Part shown: piece after piece, positions 45,601-57,050 of the stretch | Layout: every line of letters begins with the position of its first letter | How positions within the stretch are numbered: position 1 is the stretch's first letter | Assembly: GCA_039111635.1 (NCBI GenBank) | Contig: JBCAQO010000010.1 | Location: 744,001 to 808,000, forward strand | DNA length: 64,000 nucleotides | Source: Heterobasidion occidentale | Lineage: Eukaryota > Basidiomycota > Agaricomycetes > Russulales > Bondarzewiaceae | Reading direction: 5' to 3' | Made by a program: the position numbers and the translations under genes | Notes under the pieces: generated by a model | Told to the model about the DNA's origin: nothing | What the model saw: only the letters and a program-made list of their open reading frames with translations | Databases searched by the model: none

Positions 45601-46276
45601 CCTCACCACCGGACTGGCGAGCACTGTGAGCGCCATAGACTTGAGCTCAAGGCTTTGAAAAAGTCCGACGAGCCGCACTGGCCGGCCATTGACTTTGATA
45701 TTCTTCCTCATCGCATCGTCAATCACTATGTCGAGCTGCGCTTAATCATGCTGGACCCAACCACTAGTCCCTTTCACACAGAGCTTATGGAGTCGTTGGT
45801 GATGAAGAATAGCAACAACACTTTCAGTATTCAGGGTGAATACAAGTCTCCCAAGATGGTGGGGACTGGATAGTGCGTGTTTTTTTTATTGTTTTGTGCT
45901 GAGTTTTGATTGGAAACGTCTCTATAGCTATGGACTCAAGGGGAAGGAGATTATGTTTTGGAGCCTGCTTGCCTTGTTGGAGCTTACTCACAAGCATACA
46001 GTCTGGACAATACCGGCTTGGGAATTTAAAAACCGCGTGCTTATCCCGGAGGCAACTGTCTTATTCATACAAGAAGACCTCAACGTTACACAGGAGCGTG
46101 CCATAGAGATAAAGATCACAAGCTCCTCATATGGGATGGCAGCCCACCCAACTAACGATGAACTAGATTTCCACGAGCTGCAGGCCACTGTGCGGATTTT
46201 GAGAGTAATTGTCGAGGCTGAAGACAGCTCATTAGATGTTGGGGAAAGGGTCAACGACAAACGTGAAGAGGATTAA
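42677..46276 (+). pseudogene. RTC4-like domain protein with N-terminal Cys-rich regions, decayed
   Basis: Read across introns 42,782-42,833, 43,850-43,899 and 45,873-45,927 (GT..AG, phases consistent), this is one gene. The N-terminus has paired Cys (HCNLCQNAL, CSNKHC). A Cys cluster at 43,230-43,320 reads CACPDCRTKN, CTYLLCKSCCQKA. The middle is Ser/Pro/Arg-rich and low in complexity. The C-terminus has CPYCDEPYPEFP, CERHRLELKAL, WPAIDFDILPHRI and, after the last intron, YYGLKGKEIMF and a helix ending in DLNVTQERAIEI. This resembles the C-terminal domain of Restriction of Telomere Capping protein 4. Defects are TAG at 43,539 and TGA at 44,201 (CAG and CGA expected) and a one-base loss in a T-run near 45,458. 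The true start may be further upstream. The family call is from memory. Confidence 0.5.
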
Positions 46277-46349
46277 AGATGGCGAGTCGTATATTCATCC
46301 TTTTACAAGACACATGCCATGTATAAACAACTATGCGCCTACTGACCCT

Positions 46350-46525
46350 ATGCAACCCTTCCTTTCCATCATGCAATCCCTTCCCTTCCATCGTGCAAAC
46401 CATTCCCTAACCATTCCCTTCCATCACGCAAACCCTCTCCTTCCATCGTGCAAACCCTCTCCTTCCATCGTGCAAATCTTTCCCTTCTATCGTGCAACCC
46501 CTTCCCTTTCACTGCGCATCTTCCC
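46350..46525. repeat. Short tandem repeat (ccttccatcgtgcaaa)
   Basis: Some eight units of about 20-24 bp, core cttccatcgtgcaaaccct, follow the end of the RTC4-like reading. They lie in its presumed 3' untranslated region. Confidence 0.75.
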
Positions 46526-46627
46526 ACATCTTTTGATTAGTCTTTGATGTACCTTGCGCTCTCATTTGACATACATTACATCTATTCAATTTAATCATTT
46601 TCAATGTATAGTTCAGAACCTAAGAGC

Positions 46628-47822
46628 CTATTGCCCAAGTAAATATGAACACGGGATCTGGTAACATGCAACCCTACGAGACATAAGACCATGGACAATC
46701 ATATTATTCCATTGTCTGATCATCTCGTCTAGGAAAAAGTCATACCAATCCCTACGCATCTCTCGCACAATAGAATGAAACCCTCCAAACCATGCATTTG
46801 TCATCTCTGCTGCCGAAGAATTAAACCTCCACTTACCATCCACCATAAGCTCCTCAAAGAGTGCCGGATTACAATGCTGGCCACAGAAATCATCCAACTC
46901 CTTGTGCTTTGACTTCATGTGAAAGACGTTGACGGGTAGAGCACAGGTCCCAAAATGTTGATCTTGAAGCCTTGTGATGTGTCGCTTGAGATGACAGTTG
47001 TTATCATAGAAGATAACGTTTGGAATGGATCGGGCAGTCGGAAACAGTGTACGAAGGAATAACTATGATAATATTCAGTACATAATCGACACAAACCAAG
47101 AAAGGTACTCATGCGAACACCATTGACTGCCTCTGAGCCGTAGAAAGTCGCTCTTCCAAGAACAACCCCGCATGTCGCAACACAGAGCTGCTCACTGTGG
47201 GTCCTAGAACGCCCGAACCGAGCGTGCAGTTTGACGTTGCCCATCTCCGACTTCTCCGCGCATATGGCCGATGCTTCCATCTCAACAGCGTCATCATGAG
47301 CCATGGTGGTCGAGGGATCTGTGTCCTGTTCACTGAAGGGCATAGAATTGTCAATCAGCGCGACCTTGCGCCGTTTGAGGTGTTTTCAAAGCTGGAACAT
47401 GGCAGAATGTTCTTCAATGCCATGTTTCTCCATTGAACGGTGGTCCGGCAAGTTGCAAGTCTGAAATCCGGCCTCAATCGTTCTGTCGCAGCTTGTGATG
47501 CAACAAATATTCCCTTCCCACGAGTGCTTAGCGCAGTACTTGGCTTGTTGGGTTGGAAGGGGTTGTTGACAATCGTGGTGAGCACAGCAAGGGTGGCTGA
47601 CTGCCACCCCGTCGCAGACGACAGCACGAAGAGCATCTGATATAGTAAGATATTGTAAGAGACATACATTTTAACACACAAACGTACAGACACTGTTGTC
47701 CCTCTCCTCAGTGGCGCAGCACTGCTCGCATGCATGGTTCCACAGTTTCTGTCCCGGGCCTACCATCGTGATGTTCCGAGCCTCTAGAGCTTCACGAAGA
47801 CGATCAGGGTGAGGAGTGTCAC
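46628..47822 (-). pseudogene. KDZ-associated CxC5/CxC6 gene, 3' half
   Basis: Continues the host gene after the gypsy C insertion. Read on the minus strand: HPDRLREALEARNITMVG, NHACEQCC; an intron (about 47,644-47,700); a Cys-rich CxC6-like domain (HPCCAHHDCQQPL, CAKHSWEGNICCITSC, FQTCNLPDH, AMFQL); then CGVVLGRATFYGSEAVNGV. After a further intron near 47,070-47,110 come VIFYDNNC, VFHMKSKHKELDD, CGQHCNP, KWRFNSSAAEMTNAWFGGF and REMRRDWYDFFLDEMIR, ending at 46,628. One TGA (47,386-47,388) falls where CGA is expected. Proteins of this kind accompany or belong to KDZ DNA transposons in mushrooms. Their exact role is unknown. Confidence 0.75.
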
Positions 47823-48411
47823 TGTTATGACTTGACCGATCGGGGCCCTTCACGGCCGTGTCTAACCGATGGATCAAGCATCACATGCTAGGCGGCTCCA
47901 CTACAGAGCATACATCAAGGTATTCAGCATGTCCTTAGGAGCCGACAAGACCGATGGTTCTTCAAGACATCGGTAGAGGCTATATGAGAGGGACATGAGG
48001 CTCACTGAGTTCACACAGTAATATGAGAGGCATTCACATGCCATGGGCTTAGGGCTTACGGGTAAGCACCTCGTCGCACCATGATGGATCAGTGCGACTG
48101 GAGAAGCACAAGAGTAGGCGCCGGCAGAGAAAGACGGCGGCCACAGCTCTCCTAGGATGGAAACCTGGAGAAGCACACGGACTCTTACCCTATACCCTAT
48201 ATAGTATATAAGGCCCATAGAATAGGCTGAGGATCTTCAGTCTATTCTCTTCGTTCCTACACAGTCCTCACACTGTGTAACCTAGCACCAATCATTATTC
48301 CCTCCTGTATTGTTGCCTGATACAGTCGAGACTTCGCTCCCCACTCAGTCCACTGTGCGACCTAGGGAAGAACCTGTTACTCTTGGGTTACTGAACGAGC
48401 AGTTCGTAACA
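47823..48411 (+). repeat. 5' LTR of gypsy C
   Basis: 589 bp, from tgttatgacttgacc to gttcgtaaca, with a promoter-like tatagtatataagg near 48,200. It differs from the 3' LTR at three CpG/CpA sites and by an extra 'ct' near 48,235. The inner flank ctagaatagactcgc is not a TGG-type primer site. Confidence 0.95.
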
Positions 48412-48559
48412 CTAGAATAGACTCGCTTTTGCCCCTACCTTGCACCACACTCTGCTTGCTGCCACACTCTTTCTCACAACCCTCATCGGTGGCATAGACA
48501 CCCACCGAAGAGAGTTACTTCACACACCCTGGAGCAAGACCTAGGCCTAGGATTTCCAC

Positions 48560-50103
48560 CAGGCACTAGACGAACCCATAACCGACTTCGACAGAACAAT
48601 CGCCCTATCCATCAAAGAGAAAACCGCTGGTATTACTCCGACACCAATCGACCAGCACCCCAAACTTTGATAACTGCTCGTACCGAGAAGGACGATACTT
48701 CTTCACAAGAGAAGACGGAACAGAAGCTGAGTGGGCTTGGGACGAAATAGCAGAAGATTGGGTAGAACCACCCCAGTACAGGAACCCCGAACCGGAAATC
48801 CCGGACACATCGGAGGAAGAAGAAGGAACATCCGAATCCGAATCCTCGGATATTCAAACACCGATCAACACCCGAAACATTATGTCGACCAATCCTACAG
48901 ATCCCCCCGCACTCGTATCGTCGGGAAGGGGCAAGCTCAAGCTCCCTGATAACTTCGAGGGAGACCGAACACAATCGCAGAAATTCATTATGAATTGCCT
49001 CCTACTTTTTACAGCAGAATCGGACCGATACAAGACAGATGCGGACAAAGTTTCTCTAGCCCTCTCATGCATGAGATATGGAACAGCCGGCGTCTGGGCA
49101 GAAAGTTTCCTGAAGAAGACAGTAGGGGCGACCCCGCCCAAAACCCTTGGACTTGGGACGACTTCCATGACAAATTCAAGCTCCAGTTCAAGGAAACAAA
49201 CCTCACGGACAAGGCCCGAAGCGCTCTTATGTCCTTCTCTCAGGGAAAGATGACAGTGGATGAATATTCAAATCAATTCATCCTTATCGCCGCCGACGCC
49301 GACATCACCGATAAGGAACAGGTTCCTTACTTCCAGAGAGGACTCGATCCAAGGGTCATGGACAAGATCTATGACAAAGAAACACTGCCGAAGGACACGA
49401 TCCAAGATTGGGTCAACACTGCCTGTGAAATAGATGGACGCCTAAGAGCCCGAAGGTGCTCAAAAGGCGATCCTTGCCAACTCCACCTCATTCCGAAGCG
49501 ACTTCCTCAATCGCTTTCACCTCCAACCAGCTCATCGTTATAACTCTACCACCGCTCCTCGCAGAATGAACAACCAGGTGGTTGACATGGATATTGATGC
49601 CTCTCGCAAAAGAAACGCCGATCGGAACAAGCGTGTATACGATGGCAAGAGACCCGCTCCCTTTTCCTGCTACAATTGCGGAAAACCAGGGCACGGGATA
49701 GCTGATTGTCGTTCCCCTCGTAGAGGCGTTCCCCGTCTCGAGGAAATTCGCGCAAGTCGGTGGGCGGAGGAGGTAGACGAACTCGCGCTGCAGACATGGA
49801 GGATGAAGACGAACAAGAACCCTCGCTGGGAAACGATGCGAGACTTCATCGAGGATTGGAGGAGGGGAGTTCTCAAGGCCACCACCGTCGGGTATCACAA
49901 CCTGGTAATTCGGTGGAACGTCAGGACCCTCCCGCGAGAAGGGGAGGATCACGCCAGAGCGATGGAGAGCGCTACATACCGCCTAACGGACGACGAAGCA
50001 ACAGACCCGTCGGTGATACTAATGGGGTCCGAGCGCTCTTCCAAGAAGTAGGGGAGGCTAAGGCCAAACAAATGTTGGTGGACCTGGCGGAGGATTTTTC
50101 CTG
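48560..50103 (+). pseudogene. Gag of gypsy C
   Basis: Structural protein. An acidic N-terminal leader (TREDGTEAEWAWDEIAEDW, EEEEGTSESESS) runs into MSTNPTDPP at 48,882 and LKLPDNFEGDRT, then a retrotrans-gag core in a second frame (WTWDDFHDKFKLQFKETNL, MTVDEYSNQFILI, FQRGLDPRVMDKI). A third frame has the CCHC knuckle CYNCGKPGHGIADC at 49,667-49,708. Frame changes occur near 48,660, 49,125 and 49,470. A downstream part (49,760-50,104) reads as a Gly/Arg-rich tail ending FSxPLLHQPKR-like sequence, then protease coding. Confidence 0.8.
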
Positions 50104-50181
50104 ACCTCTCCTTCACCAGCCGAAGAGAGAGGGTCGAGCAAACTTGAGTATGACCCCCCATCATGTATTTGAATCGGTGCA

Positions 50182-53100
50182 ATGACCAGTCATATCATCA
50201 CCCCCATTCGACTTGACGTGCGATTATCAACTCGAGGAAGAAGCGCTGGAGCCAGAGCCGCCATCGACTCAGCATGCGAAGGGATTTTGGTAAAACGAGG
50301 AGTGGGTACAGAAGCTCAACCTTCCCACCTATCCCTTAAACCGCCCCAATCCGTGTCCGCAACGTCGATGACACCATCAACAAGGCAGGCCTCATACGAC
50401 GAGGCATAGACGCGAATCTCACCGTCAAGGACAGACGGGGGAGAACTCACACCGAACGCGTCCAGATGTTCATCACCAATCTAGGGAAAGACGACATGCT
50501 CCTAGGAACAGATTGGTTAAAATACCACGACCCCTCCATCAGGTGGAGACGCCGTGAGGTACACTTTGATCGATGCCCCAGAGATTGCCAACAACCGTAT
50601 GGGTTTACCAAGGCAAGGGAAGAGCCTACCAAGAAGGCATGGCTAGCCAAACTACGCGGCGACAAGATTCCCCAGCGAACAAAACCGCATCTTGTCTCAG
50701 GACCGGTAGGACCTTCGTGGACTTGGACTAAAGAACAATGGAACCAAGTACCAGCGAAAGAATGGAAGATTAGGTTCATGGAGTTACTCGAGCACAAATC
50801 CCGACAACGCAAAGCTCGGAAGTGGCTCGAGGAACAAGTAACCGAAAGGAAGGAACGCCGGCAAGCTCAGAAAGAGGTAGCCCAGGGCAAAGCTTCAAGG
50901 AAAGTCGCTGAAGAAGCGCAAACACCGTTTGACTCCTCTGCAATGGATAGCGCAGGAGAACCCGTCATTAGGAAGGTAGCTCCAGAACCCTCGGGGTTCG
51001 CAAGCTTTGACGAAGACCTGGAGGAAGAAATCGACACCACCGACTTGAAAAGTCGAGTACCGATAGAATATCATTCCTACCTCGACATCTTCAGTGAAAG
51101 GCGATCACAGAGGCTTCCCCAACACACCATATGGGACCATGCGATAAACCTCAAGCCATCTTTTGTACCCCAGGCTCCACGAATATTTCCCTTGAGCCCG
51201 GAAAAACATGATGAACTAGGGAAATTCGTTAAGGAGCACCTTGCCAGGGGAACAATACGTCGGTCAACAGCACATAGCGCGGCCTCTTTCTTCTTTATAA
51301 ACAAGAAAGATGGAAAGCTCCGTCCGGTACAAGATTATCGCCACCTTAACGAACACACCATTCGAGATGTCTGCCCTCTACCGTTAATCCAAGAACTATT
51401 GGATATTATTAAAGGCGCCACAGTGTTCTCGAAACTCGATGTTCGGTGGGGATATAACAACGTGCGCATCAAGAAAGGAGACGAGTCCAAAGCGGCCTTC
51501 ATCACACCCTTGGGACTTTTCGAACCTACAGTAATGTTCTTTGGGCTCTGCAATTCCCCGGGAACCTTCCAAGCCATGATGAACATGATCTTCCAGGAAC
51601 TCATCCTGGCCCGGAAAATAGCGGTATATATGGACGACATCCTCATCTTCACAAAAACCATAGCAGAACATGTTGTGATTCTTCGGCGAGTCCTCCAAAT
51701 CCTGCGCGACAACGATCTTTATCTCAAACCAGAGAAGTGTGAGTTCCACAAGGAGAAGCTAAACTACCTTGGGTACACAATTTCAAAAGACCATGTCGCT
51801 ATGGAAGACTCAAAGATTGAAGCTATCCAGGAATGGCCCATCCCACGCACAGTTCGCGATATCCGCTCTTTCTTGGGCCTAGGGAACTTCTACCGACGAT
51901 TCATTGATAAATTTTCCTTGATCGCTCGGCCCCTGCATGACCTCACAAAGAAAGATACGAGATGGGACTAAACCACGGAGTGCCAACAGGCATTTGATCG
52001 ACTGAAGAAAGCCTTCGTCAGTCAACCCGTCCTGCTATACCCTGACCCGATGCGCCCCTACCGGCTCGTTACCAATGCTTCCCTCGCGGCATACGGTGCA
52101 GTCCTCTTACAGGAAGGACCTGATAACGACTGGCACCCCGTGGCTTACCTCTCAGGATCGTTCTCACCGGCCGAACGAAATTACGACGTACATGATCGCG
52201 AACTCCTCGCCATTATCAAGGCGCTAGAGCACTGGAAACACTACCTTGAAGGCGCCCGACACCCCTTCGAGGTCTGGACGGACCATAAGAACCTAGAACA
52301 CTTTCAGACGGCGCGCAACCTGTCCAGGCGACAAGCGCGCTGGAGTCTGTTTTTGTCCCGATTTGACTTCCAGCTCAGTTACAAGGCTGGAACTACGAAT
52401 CATGCCGATGCTCTGTCTAGGCGTCCAGACCTTAGTGAGGGGGTGGAATCTGATAACAAGGCACAGACTCTATTCCTGTCTAGACTTTTCACCGAGTCCA
52501 GCGAAACTCTGGTAGAGCCAAGCGAAGGTATACACGTCAAAGCAACGGAACTCGTATCCTCGGACATCCTCTCCCTTATTCGACACTCGCGCTCGGAACA
52601 CGATTTGCTAGTTGACGTCGCCCTCAAGAAACTACTGGAAAAAGGACCAAACGCAATGAAGGGCGACCTAGGAAAATGGACACATGAAGAGGGCATCACA
52701 AGACACGACGGTTACATTTGTGTCCCAAAGGACGACCTCCTTCGATGAATGATTGTCAAAACGCACCACGACACTATGGCTACAGGACACCCAGGCCGAG
52801 CAAAGACCTTAGAATTGGTCCAACGCCACTACTGGTGGTCAAGCATGACCAAATTTGTACACGCATATGTGGATGGATGTGCAGTCTGCCAATCTACCAA
52901 GAACCTTCCCCATAAGACCCATCCACCTATCCAACCGCTGGAAACCACAAACGTCCCTTGGCGCTTTATCTCCACCGACTTTGTGACAGACCTCCCGGAA
53001 AGCAGAGGCTACGACTCGATCAACGTGGTGGTCGATCAAGGTCTGTCAAAAGGAATAGTCATAACTCCGTGTAAAAAGACAATCACGGCCGAAGAAACCA

Positions 53101-54046
53101 CGACGCTTTTCCAGGACAATGTGTTCAAACGATACGGACTACCAACCAAGGTGGTGTCCGACAGAGGTCCCCAATTTGCGGCAAAATTCACAAGGGAACT
53201 ATGGAAAGGAATGGGAATCACCCCTGCCCTCAGCACGGCTTACCACCCCCAAACGGACGGAGAAACAGAACGGGTAAACCAAGAGATCGAACAATTCCTG
53301 CGAGTGTTCTGCAACTACCATCAAGATAACTGGGTAGACTTGATCCCCTTCGCAGAATTCTCCCACAATACCTGAAGACACTCCGCCACTGGGAAATCGC
53401 CGTTTGAAATCCTTTATGGGTTCAATCCACCATATTCGGTCGACTCAGCTCTGGAGACCAAGGTGCCCGCGGTGACTGAACGTTTGCAGCTAATCAAAGA
53501 AGTCCAAGAAGATGCGGCCGCAAGTCTACAAATAGCAGCGCAGCACGCCAAGGACCGGGACCTGCACAGGAAACTCCCACAGTGGGAAGTAGGAACCCAA
53601 GTTTGGTTAGAAGGAACCCACATTCGGACAACTCACCCGAAATTCAAGCTGGCACCTCGACGCTATGGCCCCTTTCAGTGACCGAAAGAATCGGCCCCCT
53701 AGCTTATCGGTTGAAAATACCCGAAACGTGGAAGATACACCCGGTGTTTCATGCCTCCATACTCACAGAATATCATGAGACAGAGGCCCACGGAAGGAAT
53801 TTCCCCAGACCTGCCCCAGAGATCCTGAATGAAGAAGAGCACTACGAAGTGGAGGCCATTCTAGATTCAAGACGCCAGGGACGAGGGACCAAGTACCTTG
53901 TCAAGTGGGTCGGATACTCCGAGGCCGATAACACTTGGGAACCCTTTGCCCTCCTCAAAGACACGGCCGACGAGGCGCTTCGTGAGTTCCACGAAAGTTA
54001 CCCAGACAAGCCCGACCTGCGGCGATTAGGCTTTAGAAAGGTATAA
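50182..54046 (+). pseudogene. Pol of gypsy C: protease, RT, RNase H, integrase, chromodomain
   Basis: Protease region AAIDSACEG (Ala where the retropepsin Gly is normal), frameshift near 50,340, then a long frame: GKDDMLLGTDW; RT with FFINKKDGKLRPVQDYRHLN, SKLDVRWGYNNV, AVYMDDILIFTKT; RNase H NASLAAYGAVL, DRELLAIIKALEHWKHYL, VWTDHKNLEHF, NHADALSRRP; integrase HHDTMATGHPGRAK, CAVCQSTK, STDFVTDLPES, VVSDRGPQFAAK, STAYHPQTDGETERVNQEIE; chromodomain HYEVEAILDSRRQGRG, LVKWVGYSEADNTWEPF. Stops: TAA 51,969-51,971 (CAA expected), TGA 52,746-52,748 and 53,373-53,375 (CGA expected), and a one-base shift near 53,680. It is inactive, although the LTRs are nearly identical. Confidence 0.93.
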
Positions 54047-54094
54047 AAAGGGAGATACACTGTCCTCTTCAAAAGCAAGAATCCTCCCCAGTAC

Positions 54095-55312
54095 ATGTCC
54101 AACCACTCCTCCCTTGATTACTCCCCTGGACGTGCCATGCTCATTGATGATGGAACTACCTCCTCCCCTTCAAGAAACCCCTCGCCAGACATCATTCTGG
54201 CCATGGCCAACCCCGACACTGGACGCCCTAGCCGAAGCAGCCGCCCAGTGACTCCAGAAGGAATTCCCATACCAATCATTGTCCACCAAACCGCGCTCGC
54301 CATCGAAGGTCGAATGGGTCCCCGAACCTCACCACGGTTTGAGGGAGCTCATGACGAGCACAATGAAGGACGTCAAGAAGAAGGAAGACCTACTCCGTCA
54401 ACGCCTCCGCGACCGGCGACAACGTTGGCTCAGAGAGACACAAGGCAGGAAACAAGAGGCGAAAGAAGACCAAGAAACCCTGCAGACCTGGCATCGCCTA
54501 CAGTTGCTGAGAGAAGTGTACAAGAACCAGCAACGGCTGGTACATCAGCTGCCGAGTCCAGAGGGCCCCCTACCAGTAGTCGAGATCTGCACCCCGGAGA
54601 GTTGGAAGGGCTAGGAGACGCACTGCTCCAGCGCACCACCATCTCCGCGGGCAACCAGGGAGCGAAAGCGACGACATACCCCGACGCCTCGCTGACGCGA
54701 GCGACCAGGTCAGGCTTCTGGCCTATGCAGATGATCATAGGGCCGCCTCCTGGTATGCCCGAGGAAATAATGGGGCTTACGCCTTACTCATTCACCCGGA
54801 CGAGTTCTCCTCCTTCGTCAATCTGGAGCTCCTACCCGCCCTCATATCGCACACCGACACAAGACACTCCTCCCACGCCCGTCCCGTTCGGATTGACCCA
54901 TTCCGCGTCCAACCATGGAGCGAAGCTAGCAGAGCGATACTGGCTACAAGTAATCGAGACGCATCCACCCAGACAGAATATGTCTGGACTACGGTCCAAC
55001 GACAGGCACGAAGGGATCGAGAGGCCCTTCCTCCCACTTCGACAGGACAATCCACCGGGCAGGACGCCGGAGGCAGCAATGAGGAGCATCCTCCCAGGTA
55101 TAGGAGAAACGAGGGACGAGGAAGCCAGAGGACAAGGGCCATTCTTCAACCCAGGCGAAGCAGTCCTAGAAGAACTCGACCGAGAGATTCGCCGACTCCA
55201 AACCGTCCTCGAGATAATTGAGCTGAAGGAGCGCATCCACACATTGGTAGAAGAACTCCAATCCGCCAGCGCCCGACTCAGCGAACTACTTCCTGGACTC
55301 GAGCGGAACTAG
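54095..55312 (+). CDS. Accessory ORF region of gypsy C (function unknown)
   Basis: Lies 48 bp after the chromodomain. The frame from ATG 54,095 stays open for 405 codons (Pro/Ser/Arg-rich, ending in a helical VLEELDREIRRLQTVLEII, IHTLVEELQSASARLSELL). The other two frames are open in parts too: frame of 54,279 to 54,614 gives a basic helical stretch (KKKEDLLRQRLRDRRQRW), and the third frame from about 54,580 to 55,290 gives DQVRLLAYADDHRAASWYA, YALLIHPDEFSSFVNLELL. Either one ancestral protein has been split by two frameshifts or two frames overlap. No family recognised. Gypsy elements normally end after integrase, so this is an addition. Confidence 0.5.
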   Translation: MSNHSSLDYSPGRAMLIDDGTTSSPSRNPSPDIILAMANPDTGRPSRSSRPVTPEGIPIPIIVHQTALAIEGRMGPRTSPRFEGAHDEHNEGRQEEGRPTPSTPPRPATTLAQRDTRQETRGERRPRNPADLASPTVAERSVQEPATAGTSAAESRGPPTSSRDLHPGELEGLGDALLQRTTISAGNQGAKATTYPDASLTRATRSGFWPMQMIIGPPPGMPEEIMGLTPYSFTRTSSPPSSIWSSYPPSYRTPTQDTPPTPVPFGLTHSASNHGAKLAERYWLQVIETHPPRQNMSGLRSNDRHEGIERPFLPLRQDNPPGRTPEAAMRSILPGIGETRDEEARGQGPFFNPGEAVLEELDREIRRLQTVLEIIELKERIHTLVEELQSASARLSELLPGLERN

Positions 55313-55517
55313 ACGCCTGGGACGAGGTCAAAGATGGCAATTACGACGACACCGACCCCTATTATAGGCCGGATGAAGGGTATGGGGATTACGGAGACAT
55401 TGGAGGAGGATATTAGGCAAGGGAGTTGAGGAACCCCTGACCTTTAACACGGTGACGGAGAGGGAAGGACCCTCCACACCACAGGTACCGGTTTCACGCA
55501 CAGGACGCCGGAACGAA
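55313..55517. other. Spacer after the accessory ORF of gypsy C
   Basis: Continues with a short acidic/Gly-Tyr reading (DGNYDDTDPYYRPDEGY near 55,335-55,385) in the frame opposite to the 54,095 ORF, then no coding is seen. Confidence 0.35.
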
Positions 55518-57050
55518 CGTCCTGCATGACGTTAAACTGTGAAAAGATAAGAAGGCAGGGGAAGTACCTGACCATTTCGCGTTGCAGCCCTCCGGTCTCA
55601 AGATGAAGGACAAGCATTCTAACACTCTCGTTGTCAAGAGGTATTCTGACAAGCGAATCGGGCGTCCCGCTTGGATCCCCAGTTTTACAGGGCCCTTTCC
55701 GCATTAGGAGGCCCTTAGGATTCACAACATAACCTAGAAACTGGTACATGAATGATGCATGAATATTGGTGGGAAATCGTGTTGCATGTTCGCCGTTGGG
55801 GAACGGTGGACCAACCTCGCTGTCAAGGTCTGACAGGTGTCTTGGACGTCCCACTTTGGATCTCCGGTTTTACAGGGTCGTTTCCGCATTAGGGGACCCT
55901 ATCTGTGATGCAGGAACTAATGGCCGCACTCCATTAGTAACCCAAAACGGAGAAAATACATCCGCAACGATGTAAAACTACGAAAGGCTTGGTCCGCAAT
56001 GACGATAAACTAGTTGCCGTCCGGAACGACGCTAAAGCTACCAAGACCCTCGGAGCGTGGTTGTATTCTGGCAGACGGTGGAAGTGAGGGCCTCCACCGT
56101 TGCAGAACCCTGCCGACTAGGTTGAGGCGCTTCCATATTCCATACGCCCTACAATAAAAGAATATGGGGTCGATACGGTTCAATTCCGTGCGAGGGGTTT
56201 GGGAACAGGGAGCGGGTTGCCAGCCTTCCGACAAGGCCACGACTACTCCATGGCGCACCCACTCTACCCTTGAAGTCCGAAGCAAGGATTCCGCTTCAAG
56301 GGCCAGTCAAGAGGCAACTGGGACCGTGCCTCGTGTTGCGGTCATCCGCAATGATGTAAAACTACGGGCGTCCGCAAAGACGTTAAACTACCACTCCTTT
56401 CAGCATAGGAGATGTCGATCGACATCGTTGTTGACGCCACGATGTTGATCTAGTCCGCAATGACGATAAACTATTATCCCTCGTCCTAGGGATCGTATTG
56501 GAGCTGGAATTACCGCTTCCAGCTGCAATAGTCCGAAATGACCTTAAACTACCCTCACCCCGGAGGATTAAATCTATCGAGGCTCGGGAGGTTCAAGCCA
56601 GGCGATAGCGGACGTCCGCAATGAATAAAACTAGTTGCCGTCCTTCATGACGATAAACTGAGCTGCCCTTCTGTCTACAGGGCCATGTGAGTCGTGTCAA
56701 AATAGGCCTTCACGTCTATTCTCGCGACTCTATAAGTTATCCGGTTTGATATAGTATAAACCGTCACCATCTTTTCCTCAATGGGAACCCTGTCAAGAAG
56801 GAGGAACTGGTCTACGGCCCTATGCGCATCACCGATGAATGTTCCGGCGCGCAGAAACACCTGCTGTCTTGTTTACAGGTACTCCTACATTGGGAGATGG
56901 ATAGGTCCGCAACGACCTTGGTGTAAACTAGCAGGGCAGTCCGCAACGACTTATGTATAAACTAGCCTCAGTCCGCAACGACTTAAGGATAAACTAGCGG
57001 ACGTCCGCAAAGACGTAAAAACTACGGACGTCCAGCACGACGTTAAACTA
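55518..57050 (+). repeat. Array of ~15 copies of a 'gtccgcaayGACgnTAAACTA' motif in gypsy C
   Basis: Copies begin near 55,518, 55,959, 55,991, 56,017, 56,343, 56,368, 56,453, 56,531, 56,614, 56,638, 56,904, 56,938, 56,969, 57,001 and 57,028. All keep a left half tccgcaa(t/c/a)ga and a right half taaacta, with 0-8 variable bases between them. Spacing varies from about 25 bp to 400 bp, so it is a dispersed-motif array and not a simple satellite. All lie in the same orientation, between the accessory ORF and the 3' LTR. Possible protein-binding or RNA-structure element; function unknown. Confidence 0.8.
55636..55910 (+). repeat. Duplicated ~95-bp block within gypsy C
   Basis: 55,636-55,735 and 55,822-55,910 share the order tctgacag/aagcg, ggcgtcccgcttggatcccc / ggacgtcccactttggatctcc, gttttacaggg, tttccgcattagg. 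The identity is moderate, so the duplication is older than the insertion of this copy. Confidence 0.6.

Noticed and set aside
47644..47877. Independent small gene with CATEERDN-type C-terminus
   Set aside because: It is an exon of the CxC5/CxC6 gene running into an intron; the neighbouring exons continue the family pattern.
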